From: Nitrospirae bacterium YQR-1 | GTDB lineage: Bacteria; Nitrospirota; Thermodesulfovibrionia; Thermodesulfovibrionales; Magnetobacteriaceae | Length of the DNA: 64,000 bases | NCBI GenBank assembly: GCA_039908095.1 | Contig: JAMOBJ010000011.1 | Location: 30,137 to 94,136, forward strand | Direction: 5' to 3' | Shown here: piece after piece, positions 8,802 through 17,752 of the stretch | How the letters are laid out: every line of letters starts with the position of its first letter | Numbering within the stretch: the first letter of the stretch is position 1 | Made by a program: the position numbers and the translations under genes | Notes under the pieces: model-generated | Told to the model about the DNA's origin: nothing | The model's database searches: none | Seen by the model: only the letters and a program-made list of their open reading frames with translations

Positions 8802-10057
8802 TGGCACAAATAATTACAGTTGAAAATCTTGGTAAAAGGTACATAATAAAACACCGTGGTGCAGGCAACTATAAGACCCTGCGTGAGTCGGCCTCTGATG
8901 CAATAAAGGGGATTTTCAAAAAATCAAAGGACGATAGTCAATCTGACACCGAGTTATGGGCACTAAGGGATATTAATTTAGAGGTAAATGCCGGTGAGAG
9001 GTTAGGTGTTATAGGACGAAACGGCGCAGGGAAAAGCACATTGCTTAAAATCTTAAGCCGTATCACTGCCCCTACACAGGGCCGTGCAATTCTCAGAGGA
9101 CGTGTAGGCAGTCTCCTTGAGGTAGGAACCGGATTTCATCAGGAATTAACCGGCCGTGAGAATATCTACTTAAACGGTGCAGTGTTGGGAATGAAGAAAC
9201 AGGAGATAAAAGCAAATTTTGATAAAATTGTGGAATTTGCAGGCATCGAGCAATTTCTCGATACACCTGTTAAAAGATACTCATCGGGGATGTATGTGCG
9301 GCTGGCCTTTGCAGTATCGGCGCATATGGACACGGACATCCTGCTTGTTGATGAGGTTTTGGCCGTTGGAGACATTAACTTTAGAAAAAAGTGTATGCAG
9401 CGGATGAGGGAAATAAATACTGAGACCGGACGGACGATTTTATTTGTCAGCCACGATATGTCCAGTGTGAGGCAAATATGCCAAAGAGCAATAGTCATAT
9501 CGGAGGGAAAAATTCTAAAAGATGGCAATGTCAATGAAACCACAGTGTTTTATGAGCAAAATGCTCTCTACGGCTCAGAGGTCTCCCCTGCCGATGTGCT
9601 GAGAAAACCGCAAAAGAGCCTGTTTTATATTTCAAGAGTACAGTTAAGAGATATGGATAACAATACCGGCAACAGATTTGAGACGGGACAGAGCATGGAG
9701 CTTCACATATGGGCGGAGGGCGAACCTCCGATAGATAACTTCACGGTGGGGTTTGATATCTTTGGAGAGGGCGGTGAAAAGTTGGCTTACGGCACGGCTA
9801 ATCCCATGTGCGGCTGTTTTTTTAACAAAACAGACCGGTACTTTGTTTGTACCATAGGAGCGCTTCCTCTGACAACCGGCAAGTATTTTATTACGCTGAC
9901 TACCGGAATATGGGGTATGCAACACTGGGATATCTGGCCACACGCCGTCTCCTTTACTATTACACACTGTGACCCGTACAAGACAGGATTTGATATTAAT
10001 GCCGTTGATGTGCCACTGTTTATCAACCAGAGGTGGAGAGGCATGGGAGTGGAGTAA
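8801..10057 (+). CDS. wzt: Polysaccharide ABC exporter, ATPase with C-terminal glycan-binding domain (Wzt type)
   Basis: Powers export of the glycan through the adjoining permease. The nucleotide-binding domain (about residues 1-245) has Walker A GRNGAGKST, the signature YSSGMYVRLAFA and Walker B DILLVDEVLAVGD. Residues about 270-418 form a beta-rich extension (RVQLRDMDNNTGNRFETGQ, GKYFITLTTGIWG). In the Wzt family this domain binds the capped end of the O-antigen and sets export specificity. That suggests a terminally modified chain, although I see no methyltransferase or kinase of the usual capping type nearby. Confidence 0.92.
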   Translation: MAQIITVENLGKRYIIKHRGAGNYKTLRESASDAIKGIFKKSKDDSQSDTELWALRDINLEVNAGERLGVIGRNGAGKSTLLKILSRITAPTQGRAILRGRVGSLLEVGTGFHQELTGRENIYLNGAVLGMKKQEIKANFDKIVEFAGIEQFLDTPVKRYSSGMYVRLAFAVSAHMDTDILLVDEVLAVGDINFRKKCMQRMREINTETGRTILFVSHDMSSVRQICQRAIVISEGKILKDGNVNETTVFYEQNALYGSEVSPADVLRKPQKSLFYISRVQLRDMDNNTGNRFETGQSMELHIWAEGEPPIDNFTVGFDIFGEGGEKLAYGTANPMCGCFFNKTDRYFVCTIGALPLTTGKYFITLTTGIWGMQHWDIWPHAVSFTITHCDPYKTGFDINAVDVPLFINQRWRGMGVE

Positions 10058-10062
10058 ACAGG

Positions 10063-10078
10063 GAAGCTACAGAGCTTC
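10063..10078. repeat. Short hairpin GAAGCT-ACAG-AGCTTC
   Basis: A perfect 6-bp stem with the loop ACAG lies between the ATPase and the next glycosyltransferase. The same ACAGAG-type loop recurs in hairpins at 25969 and 46208. It may modulate read-through. Confidence 0.4.
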
Positions 10079-10090
10079 AAGCAAATATCT

Positions 10091-11044
10091 ATGAAAAATA
10101 AAATTTCTCTCATACTCTCAACATATAAAAGTGAGGCATATCTCAGATTATTTATGGACTCCATATTAGCACAAAGTGCACCGGATGAGATAGAGCTGAT
10201 AACTGTCTTAAACGACGCCGGTGAGACAGAAAAAGAAATAATTTCCGAATACGCCGGTAGATTTAAATCCGGCCTGAAAGTGCTTTTTGTTGAGCGCGAG
10301 ACGCTGTACTGTTCGTGGAACCGGGCAATCAGGGAAGCCACAGGTAATTATATCGGGATAGCCAACGCTGATGACATTCGTACTCCCGAGAGTATCAACC
10401 TGCAGCTGAGGGCGCTTGAGAGCTCCCCTGAAGCATTGTTTTGTTATGGGACATTCACGATTGTCAGAAAATTTCCGTCAAACAAGGGTAAAATTATCAT
10501 ACCCATGGACTATGACAGGGAGGAGTTTACAAGAAGTATGATACTGGGACCGTTTTTTATCTGGAGGGCGGACAGAGGCACATCGGCCCGGCTGTACTTT
10601 GATGAACAGTTTAAAAGTGGAGGGGATTTCGATTTTGCTATCCGCCTGGCACTGTGCGGCCCCGGAGTAAGAGTGAAAGAAAACCTCGGATACTACTATG
10701 ACGGCGGGGGGGGCTTAAGCACTGACGGCATAATACAGCCCACAGAGCGAACCGTGATTGATTTGCGTTACGGAATTTTTGATAAAATTCTTTACGATTA
10801 CCTGCCTGAGGCGTTAAAATATGATACACAACACTTGTTAATTGCAGGGGTATGGAGAGATGCCGGAGAGTTCGTCCCCGACTATGATAATTTCATAAAT
10901 AACAGGCGTCAAAAATGGTTTGAAAAAGGAATAAGAAACCATTGCCGTAAAAAAAACAGACTGCTGAGTATGCCTCTGCAGGCTAAACAGTATGCCATAA
11001 GCATGTGGTCAAAAATTAATAATAGAGGTGCCGTATTTAAATGA
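10091..11044 (+). CDS. Family 2 glycosyltransferase
   Basis: A GT-A fold sugar transferase of the surface glycan locus. The start ISLILSTYKSEAYLRLFMDS and the metal/nucleotide region NYIGIANADDIRTPESI (DD motif) identify family 2. A later GGDFDFAIRLALCG matches the acceptor-side ED/D motif. It is 317 aa with no membrane helix, so it is cytoplasmic or peripheral. It overlaps the next glycosyltransferase by four bases (ATGA). Sugar specificity cannot be read from the sequence. Confidence 0.85.
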   Translation: MKNKISLILSTYKSEAYLRLFMDSILAQSAPDEIELITVLNDAGETEKEIISEYAGRFKSGLKVLFVERETLYCSWNRAIREATGNYIGIANADDIRTPESINLQLRALESSPEALFCYGTFTIVRKFPSNKGKIIIPMDYDREEFTRSMILGPFFIWRADRGTSARLYFDEQFKSGGDFDFAIRLALCGPGVRVKENLGYYYDGGGGLSTDGIIQPTERTVIDLRYGIFDKILYDYLPEALKYDTQHLLIAGVWRDAGEFVPDYDNFINNRRQKWFEKGIRNHCRKKNRLLSMPLQAKQYAISMWSKINNRGAVFK

Positions 11045-12015
11045 AAATCATAGCCCTGCTGCCTGTAAAAAATGAGGCATGGATACTGCCAACGTATTTG
11101 TCATCAATAAAACCGGTGGTAGATGAAATAATTGCAATAGACGATAATTCAACTGATAGTTCAAGGGAAATGCTTTTGTCTGCCGGAGCAGTGGTCTTTG
11201 ATAACGAGGAAAAGGTTAAAACCGGATGGGCTGAGCATTCAATAAGAGTCAAATTGTTGCACTATGGGAGACAAAGAGGAGGTACTCACTTTATATGTCT
11301 TGATGCTGATGAGGCATTTACCGGAAATTTTGCTGCAAAAATCCCATATTATCTAAAAATGCTAAATCCCGGACAAAAGTTTTTAATGCAGTGGCTGGCA
11401 CTGTGGAAATTCCCCTTTTTTTATAGGGACGATACAAGCGTGTGGAGTAATAATTTTAAGGATTTTATGTTTTGTGATGACCGTAAATCAGAGCATGATT
11501 ATGCATTCTTAGGAGTAGGACGTACTGTCGGCAAGTGTACACCTGAAAACACGATAAAGATATCACCCTCTGAGGGAGCTGTATTTCATTTTCAGTTTGT
11601 ACCATGGGAAAGGTTTCAGATAAAGCAGGCGTGGTACAGATGTTCGGAATTGATAGAGAGCCCTAAAGAGGCGGTAAGAATTAATTCTGTTTATGCAATA
11701 ACTAAAGATGACCCCAACGCAAAATTGACGGCAGTTCCTCCTGATTGGCTGGATTGTCTGGATATACCGGAAAACATGAATAACCTGCATGGAGGGTGGT
11801 ACCTTGATGAAATATTTAATTTTTTTGAAACATATGGAATAAGGTTTTTTGAACCTCTTGAAATATGGCATATCAGTGAATTGAAAAACGAGTTTATAAA
11901 ACATACAGGCAGAGAACCCAAACCAGTGACCTCACACAATATCCCGACAATTGTGAAGGATAAGTTACGGTATGAATTAAAAAAAGTCAGAAGCATTTTT
12001 CGAAAGCAGATATGA
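11041..12015 (+). CDS. Family 2 glycosyltransferase
   Basis: The N-terminal IIALLPVKNEAWILPTYLSS and IIAIDDNSTDSSREML are the nucleotide-sugar part of a GT2 domain, and HFICLDADEAF supplies the DxD motif. The rest of the 324 residues is unusual and rich in aromatics. The gene overlaps both neighbours by four bases, so it is part of a tightly coupled glycan assembly operon. Donor and acceptor are unknown. Confidence 0.83.
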   Translation: MKIIALLPVKNEAWILPTYLSSIKPVVDEIIAIDDNSTDSSREMLLSAGAVVFDNEEKVKTGWAEHSIRVKLLHYGRQRGGTHFICLDADEAFTGNFAAKIPYYLKMLNPGQKFLMQWLALWKFPFFYRDDTSVWSNNFKDFMFCDDRKSEHDYAFLGVGRTVGKCTPENTIKISPSEGAVFHFQFVPWERFQIKQAWYRCSELIESPKEAVRINSVYAITKDDPNAKLTAVPPDWLDCLDIPENMNNLHGGWYLDEIFNFFETYGIRFFEPLEIWHISELKNEFIKHTGREPKPVTSHNIPTIVKDKLRYELKKVRSIFRKQI

Positions 12016-13898
12016 AAATACGGGTGGCTTTTATAAAGTTTGGGGGGCTTTCCACAGGCGGCACGGAGAGGTGGCTTCAGATGATGGCTGCAAATCTGCC
12101 CCGCAAACGTTTTGTTGTAGATTTCTACTACTGCGATAGTGCGCCTTATATCGGCTCTGATTGGACTCACCCGGACACTGACCCGCAAAGGCTGAAATTT
12201 ATGCTCGATCATGGGGTAAACTTACGTAAATTCCACGTAGGCTTTAAAGACCTCACAACGGAAACACATCAGTGGGTTGACACTGATTTCCGGGAGATTT
12301 TTGATGAAACCCTGTACGATTTAATCCAATGCGCTAAGGCCGGCCCCATGGAATACCCTTTTTATTTAATTAACAAACCGGTAGTGGAATACGTAACTCT
12401 TTTAGCAGGCGTTGATCTGAGCCCAAACATCGCCTGGAGCATACACCTGTCACAGTGGCAGCGCATCAGGTGGGCAAAGTGGGGTGGGAATCTGAGCAAG
12501 AGCTCCGTGATTCCTATCCCATCATATCCACCGGCCTCTGAGGAAAACCTAAGGGAGGAGCTCGGCATCCCTCCAGGGGCTGTTGTTATGGGATTTCACC
12601 AAAGGGTTGACAACAACATTGCAAGCCCTGTTCCGTTAACAGCGTTTTCCCGTCTGCGCAATATAAAGGACTGCTGGTTTATTATAATGGGCGGCGGGGA
12701 TTTCTACAGAAAGCTGGCAGGGAGGCTCAGCATTGAAAATATCCATTTTTTAGGCCATAGCGGTGACTCACTCAGAATATCCAAATTTCTCAACACTCTG
12801 GACATCTTTGCCCACGGCAGAGCAGACGGCGAGACATATGGCACCGTGCTTGCCGAGGCCTTAATTCACGGCAAGCCCTGCATTTCACATCTAAGCACCT
12901 TTGGGGCAAACGCCCAACCTGAAACTATGGGTCCCTCGGGTCTCTTTGCTATGGATGTGGATGATTATACCGAAAAACTTCAAACTCTCGTTGAGGACAA
13001 ACAATACAGAAAAAAACTTGCCGCTAAAGCACTCCCTCATGCAGAAACTTACTTTAACCTGCAATCCGCCGTGAGAAATCTCACAGGTGTTTATAAAAAA
13101 GTCCTTGGTCTGGAAAGTAAGAAAAGTAAAAAAAACCAAATCCCTTATTACTACAGCCGGTACGGTTTTCTCTACAGCACCACAGAGCCTGAAAAAACCA
13201 ACAGTTTTAAACACATTTTAGCAGATAATATTTCCGATGAATTCCCACTTATGGCAGCCGTGTTTCTGCTAAAAGAAGTTGACACTGTTGTAGATGTCGC
13301 AGCGGAGGGAAGTTTCTATTTTGCACTGGCTGCAAGCAAAAACAAAAAAGTGCATGTCTTTGAAACCAATGCAAAGGCGCTGTCTTGTTTAAATGAAACA
13401 ATTCGCTTAAATAACTGGGAAGACACGGTACAAGTGCATGGCTCTACCGATGACCTTACCGATATTAGTAACATTGGATTTATGAAAGTTAAAAATGACA
13501 AAGCCGGCCTTATGGTTATTGACAAGGCGGAGGTGATTTTAATGAAACACAAGCCGGTATTTTTTATAGAACCATCTTTTGAACCACTGATGGATGTGCT
13601 TATAAGTACATTAATAAAAATACAAGATTTTGGTTATAATATATATGAAGCAGACGAGCGGTCGTTGTCTTATAGAAAATTCAACTGTACAAATATTCAC
13701 AGCCTTTCAAATACAATTATGTGTATAAACAAGCAAAGCGGCTTAATGCGTGAGCTTCATCTCCGGGCATTTAAAGAGAAAACCATAAGAAATACAAAAT
13801 TAACGATAAAGAATCTGGCTGAAAAGTTATTAAAAATACCCATATCACGGGATTTAAAAGAGAGGTTATACCCAATATGGACAAAATTACGATTTTAA
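12012..13898 (+). CDS. Glycosyltransferase family 4 fused to a degenerate FkbM-like methyltransferase domain
   Basis: Residues about 1-365 are a GT-B glycosyltransferase: FGGLSTGGTERWLQMM at the start, the E-x7-E-like region HGRADGETYGTVLAEALIHG, and GKPCISH. Residues about 395-560 resemble FkbM methyltransferases (VVDVAAEGSFYFALAAS, then VHVFETNAKALSCLNETI, then KPVFFIEPSF). The glycine-rich SAM loop is weak, and the usual DVEG motif near the end of the FkbM domain reads KNDKAG, so catalysis by this half is doubtful. It overlaps both neighbours. It could be a transferase with a non-catalytic C-terminal domain. Confidence 0.78.
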   Translation: MKIRVAFIKFGGLSTGGTERWLQMMAANLPRKRFVVDFYYCDSAPYIGSDWTHPDTDPQRLKFMLDHGVNLRKFHVGFKDLTTETHQWVDTDFREIFDETLYDLIQCAKAGPMEYPFYLINKPVVEYVTLLAGVDLSPNIAWSIHLSQWQRIRWAKWGGNLSKSSVIPIPSYPPASEENLREELGIPPGAVVMGFHQRVDNNIASPVPLTAFSRLRNIKDCWFIIMGGGDFYRKLAGRLSIENIHFLGHSGDSLRISKFLNTLDIFAHGRADGETYGTVLAEALIHGKPCISHLSTFGANAQPETMGPSGLFAMDVDDYTEKLQTLVEDKQYRKKLAAKALPHAETYFNLQSAVRNLTGVYKKVLGLESKKSKKNQIPYYYSRYGFLYSTTEPEKTNSFKHILADNISDEFPLMAAVFLLKEVDTVVDVAAEGSFYFALAASKNKKVHVFETNAKALSCLNETIRLNNWEDTVQVHGSTDDLTDISNIGFMKVKNDKAGLMVIDKAEVILMKHKPVFFIEPSFEPLMDVLISTLIKIQDFGYNIYEADERSLSYRKFNCTNIHSLSNTIMCINKQSGLMRELHLRAFKEKTIRNTKLTIKNLAEKLLKIPISRDLKERLYPIWTKLRF

Positions 13899-14884
13899 CC
13901 GAACCGGTTTTAACTAAAAAAGAACTGCTTATAAAAAATATAAAGCACATATTATTTATCTTAAAGCGACTGATAAGCGGGCAGTCATCGTTTGTACTTC
14001 CCCCCAAAAAGCAACCCTACGGCGGTCATTTTGCAGTTACACGAAGTTTGACGGAGGGGTTGAAAAAACTTGGCGCAGATTTCAACTATAACCCAAAACG
14101 TGTTAGTGGTATAAACGAAAATGTTGTGGTGCTAAGTAACACTGAGGCGCTAAAACAGTGTATTACTTTAAAGAATCAGCAGAAAATCAAAAAACTTCTT
14201 GCCGGCCCTAATCTGTTTATTCTGCCCTCCGATTGCAAGGAACTGATAACCGACCCGGCAGTGGATATTTGCATAGTCAACAGCCTGTGGAACGAAAAGG
14301 TTTACATAGAGGACAGTCCTGAGTTAACCGGAAAAACCGCTATATGGCCGGCAGGAGTGGATACAGGGTACTTTAACCCAAAAAAGCCTGCCGATGAGAG
14401 AAAGTACGTAATGATTTATGAAAAAAACGGGCCGGGGGATTTAATTGCGCAGTGTAAGGACTTTTTAAGATCATCGGGGTACAGCACCTTAACGGTTAGG
14501 TTTGGAAGTTACAGCGTCAGGGAGTTCTCAGAGAATTTGCAAAATTCAAAAGTCTCTGTTTTTTTCAGCCGGTCTGAGAGCCAGGGGATAGCACTTGCCG
14601 AGGCATGGGCCTCCGATGTTCCAACACTGGTATGGAATCCGGGAGTTTATACGTTATATGAGAACACCGGCAGGGCAAAAACTGTAAATGTCTCCTCGGC
14701 ACCGTATTTAACCGCAGAGACAGGGTTGTTTTTCAGGGATTTTGAAAGTTTCAAAGAGGTCTTCTCAGAGTGGGAGAGTTCCCCGGGCGCTTTTAACGCC
14801 CGCAGGTGGGTGATAGAGAACATGTCGGATGAGCTTTGTGCGGCAAAGCTGACAAAGTTAATTCATGGTGGAGAGCAGGCGTGA
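13877..14884 (+). CDS. Glycosyltransferase, family 4-like
   Basis: The C-terminal half has the GT-B signature FFSRSESQGIALAEAWASDVPTLVW, in which the two Glu residues of the E-x7-E motif bind the nucleotide sugar. The N-terminal acceptor domain (to about residue 160) is short and diverged. The gene starts 22 bases inside the previous one and ends in a GTGA overlap with the fucosyltransferase. Its place in the operon implies a role in the same surface glycan. The sugar is unknown. Confidence 0.75.
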   Translation: MDKITILTEPVLTKKELLIKNIKHILFILKRLISGQSSFVLPPKKQPYGGHFAVTRSLTEGLKKLGADFNYNPKRVSGINENVVVLSNTEALKQCITLKNQQKIKKLLAGPNLFILPSDCKELITDPAVDICIVNSLWNEKVYIEDSPELTGKTAIWPAGVDTGYFNPKKPADERKYVMIYEKNGPGDLIAQCKDFLRSSGYSTLTVRFGSYSVREFSENLQNSKVSVFFSRSESQGIALAEAWASDVPTLVWNPGVYTLYENTGRAKTVNVSSAPYLTAETGLFFRDFESFKEVFSEWESSPGAFNARRWVIENMSDELCAAKLTKLIHGGEQA

Positions 14885-15783
14885 TTGTTGTTAAATTAAG
14901 GGGCGGCATTGGCAACCAAATGTTTCAGTATGCCATAGGGAGGCGGCTTTCTTTACTCAATAAGGTGCCCCTTAAGTTTGATATCGAAATCTACAAAACC
15001 GATATCGGCAGGAAGTACTCTTTGGGTGCATTTGCCATTGAAGAGCACTTTGCCACAGCTCATGAAATCAAACGTCTAAGCCTCTCAGACAAGGGAATTT
15101 TTAAAAAAGTCTTTAACCGGTTGCAGGGCAAAAAAGCACAAATGCCGGCCTCTTATTTTTGTGAGAAACAACCGTTTCACTTTGACCCTGAGGTCTTTAC
15201 GCATTCTGTGCCGCTATACCTTGACGGATATTTTCAAAGTGAAAAATACTTCACTGATATAGAGGCTGTAATCAGAAACGATTTTACTGTAAAAGCACCG
15301 CTTAGTAACATAAACAAAGAGCTTCATGCGCTGATAACAGAGACCGGCTCTGTTAGTGTTCATATAAGACGCGGAGACTATGTTACAAGCAAATCAGTTA
15401 ACAATGAGTTTGGAGTGCTTCCTCTGGATTACTACCGCAAGGGAGTTGAAATCCTTGAAAGTGAAGGAGTAAAGCCGCATATTTTCTTATTCAGTGATGA
15501 CCCTGTGTGGTGCAAAGAGAATTTTAAAATTAATGTCGCCGTACATTTTATAGAAGCAAATTCACCTGATTGTGCTTACGAGGACCTCCGTCTGATGTCG
15601 GCATGTAAACATCACATTATAGCCAACAGTTCATTTAGCTGGTGGGGCGCATGGCTGGGTAATTACGCTGAAAAAAAAGTGATTGCCCCGGCCCGCTGGT
15701 TTCGCAGTACCAAATATGACACAAGGGACCTGATTCCCGCAAAATGGAAACTTATTTATACCAAGCTGCATTCATTCGATTAA
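14881..15783 (+). CDS. Family 11 glycosyltransferase (alpha-1,2-fucosyltransferase type)
   Basis: Transfers fucose from GDP-fucose in O-antigen-type glycans. The diagnostic motifs are VKLRGGIGNQMFQYAIGR near the start, SVHIRRGDYV in the middle (GDP-fucose binding) and IIANSSFSWWGAWLG near the end. The GTG at 14881 is chosen because the family motif begins four codons later, GGAG lies upstream, and it overlaps the previous stop. An ATG at 14836 would add 15 foreign residues. The last residues YTKLHSFD and the stop are encoded by a copy of the dispersed repeat, so the native C-terminus has been replaced. Confidence 0.9.
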   Translation: MIVVKLRGGIGNQMFQYAIGRRLSLLNKVPLKFDIEIYKTDIGRKYSLGAFAIEEHFATAHEIKRLSLSDKGIFKKVFNRLQGKKAQMPASYFCEKQPFHFDPEVFTHSVPLYLDGYFQSEKYFTDIEAVIRNDFTVKAPLSNINKELHALITETGSVSVHIRRGDYVTSKSVNNEFGVLPLDYYRKGVEILESEGVKPHIFLFSDDPVWCKENFKINVAVHFIEANSPDCAYEDLRLMSACKHHIIANSSFSWWGAWLGNYAEKKVIAPARWFRSTKYDTRDLIPAKWKLIYTKLHSFD

Positions 15784-15820
15784 CTTTGCCCGGTATCGTC
15801 GAAAGCTCCTTACAGGAGAG
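15758..15820. repeat. Dispersed palindromic repeat, copy B (inside the fucosyltransferase 3' end)
   Basis: ATACCAAGCTGCATTCATTC, then GATTAACTTTG and TCGAAAGCTCCTT, match the left arm of copy A. The copy begins within the glycosyltransferase reading frame and provides its stop codon TAA. It lies between the convergent ends of this gene and typA. Confidence 0.75.
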
Positions 15821-15837
15821 GCCGGAGGCTGTCTGTT

Positions 15838-17661
15838 TTATTTCTCTTCTGTTGAGTCGGTTTTTCTCTTAGGCCGTTTATTGGCTTGCAGTATCATTTT
15901 TCTAATCCTTATAGACTGCGGAGTAATTTCCACAAGCTCGTCCTCTTTGATAAACTCAAGGGCATTGTCAAGATTCATAATCTTAGGGGGCACAAGCAAC
16001 AGTGCATCATCGGAACCGCTTGCCCGCATATTTGTTAGTTTTTTCTCTTTTGTAATGTTAACGTCTATATCGTTTTCCCTGGAGTTTTCCCCGATAACCA
16101 TTCCCTCATAGACCTGAGTATTTTCTGTTATAAAGAGAGTTCCCCTGGGCTGCAGATGAAACAAAGCATAACCGGTTGTGCGCCCGGGTCTATCTGCAAC
16201 AAGGGCCCCTGTTTGTCTTTTGCTTATAGGCCCCTGCCATGGCTCATAGCCGTCAAAAATGTGATTTAAAAGACCCGTTCCTCTTGTGTCTGTAAGGAAC
16301 TGCGAGCGAAAACCGATAAGGCCCCTTGAGGGTATTTTATACTCAAGGCGCACGCGTCCAAAGCCCTTGTTGTGCATCTTAAGCATCCGCCCCTTACGGA
16401 TTCCTATTTGTTTGGTAATAACGCCTACATAGTCCTCCGGCACATCTATGACCAGCACTTCCATAGGCTCGTGAAGCTTACCGTCTATTTCTTTTGTAAT
16501 TGTCGTGGGCATGGCCACAGAAAGCTCATACCCCTCGCGGCGCATCATCTCTATAAGAATGGCTAGTTGCAGCTCCCCCCTGCCCATAACCTCAAACGTC
16601 TCCATTGCCGAGAAATTTACCCGTATAGAGACATTGTAAAGAAGCTCTTTTTCGAGCCTCTCCCTGAGATTTCTCGATGTTACAAACTTGCCCTCTTTAC
16701 CGGCAAACGGTGACGTGTTTATGGAAAACAACATGGAAATCGTAGGCTCATCCACCTTTATACGGGGCAGCGGCTTAGGGTTGTCAACACTCGTTACGGT
16801 ATCCCCTATGGTAATACCGTCTATGCCGGAAAGCGCTATTATATCCCCCGAACAGGACTCTACAGCATCCACCCTCTTAAGTCCGTCAAAGGTGTAAAGT
16901 GTTACTATTTTTGTCTTCATCGTCTCATCATGGGCTCTTATTACTGAGACAGTATCTCCAACTCTTATTGTGCCGGAAAAAATACGGCCGATTGCAAGCC
17001 TCCCGACGTAATCGTTGTAGTCAATGTTGGTTACGAGTATTTGCAGCGTTTCAGTTCTTTTGTCATCCGGGGGGGATATCCTTGTGACGATAGCCTCAAA
17101 AAGTGCCTTCAGATCAGTGCTATCGTCGTTGATATCAGTCTTTGCCACTCCTTTTTTGGCATTAGTGTAAATAATCGGGAAATCGAGTTGTTCCTCTTTT
17201 GCGTCAAGGTCTATAAACAGGTCGTATATTTCATCGAGAACCTCTGATATTCTGGCATCCTGTCTGTCTATCTTGTTTATTACGATTATTGGAGGCAGGT
17301 TCAAGTCGAGGGCTTTTTTCAGAACAAACCTTGTCTGAGGAAGCGGCCCCTCTGAGGCGTCAACCAGCAGAAGAACACCATCGACCATCTTAAGAGTCCT
17401 CTCAACCTCGCCCCCGAAGTCGGCATGCCCCGGTGTGTCCACTATGTTTATCTTAATTGCGTTAAAATGGACAGCCGTGTTTTTAGCCATTATGGTTATG
17501 CCGCGCTCACGCTCAAGGTCTATGCTGTCCATCATGCGCTCCTGAAGCCTCTCCGTTAAACGAAAGGTCCCCGACTGTTTAAACATCGCATCTACCAAAG
17601 TGGTTTTCCCATGATCTACATGGGCTATGATTGCTATATTTCTTAAATCATCTCTTTTCAT
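15838..17661 (-). CDS. typA: Ribosome-associated GTPase TypA/BipA
   Basis: A translational GTPase involved in ribosome assembly and stress adaptation. The G motifs are AHVDHGKTT (G1), [11 protein letters not shown] (G3) and NKIDRQDAR (G4). Elongation-factor-like domains and the BipA-specific C-terminus follow ([22 protein letters not shown]). Length 607 aa is normal. It is encoded alone on the minus strand, convergent with the glycan operon and divergent from the radical SAM gene. Confidence 0.95.
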   Translation of the reverse strand: MKRDDLRNIAIIAHVDHGKTTLVDAMFKQSGTFRLTERLQERMMDSIDLERERGITIMAKNTAVHFNAIKINIVDTPGHADFGGEVERTLKMVDGVLLLVDASEGPLPQTRFVLKKALDLNLPPIIVINKIDRQDARISEVLDEIYDLFIDLDAKEEQLDFPIIYTNAKKGVAKTDINDDSTDLKALFEAIVTRISPPDDKRTETLQILVTNIDYNDYVGRLAIGRIFSGTIRVGDTVSVIRAHDETMKTKIVTLYTFDGLKRVDAVESCSGDIIALSGIDGITIGDTVTSVDNPKPLPRIKVDEPTISMLFSINTSPFAGKEGKFVTSRNLRERLEKELLYNVSIRVNFSAMETFEVMGRGELQLAILIEMMRREGYELSVAMPTTITKEIDGKLHEPMEVLVIDVPEDYVGVITKQIGIRKGRMLKMHNKGFGRVRLEYKIPSRGLIGFRSQFLTDTRGTGLLNHIFDGYEPWQGPISKRQTGALVADRPGRTTGYALFHLQPRGTLFITENTQVYEGMVIGENSRENDIDVNITKEKKLTNMRASGSDDALLLVPPKIMNLDNALEFIKEDELVEITPQSIRIRKMILQANKRPKRKTDSTEEK

Positions 17662-17715
17662 AGCATGGATAATAACAAACTTTAATTAATAATGTAAAAA
17701 AAATATTTTCCCCCC

Positions 17716-17744
17716 TTGCAAAAAAAAATAATTTGTTATATACT
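17716..17744 (+). promoter_or_regulatory. Sigma-70 promoter of the radical SAM gene
   Basis: TTGCAA at 17716-17721 and TATACT at 17739-17744 are separated by 17 bases. The -10 box ends eight bases before the ATG, so the mRNA leader would be nearly absent. Confidence 0.65.
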
Positions 17745-17752
17745 TATATAGG

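Noticed and set aside
14836..14880. ATG at 14836 as the start of the fucosyltransferase
   Set aside because: It adds residues encoded inside the previous gene. GTG 14881 has a ribosome site and matches the family N-terminus.
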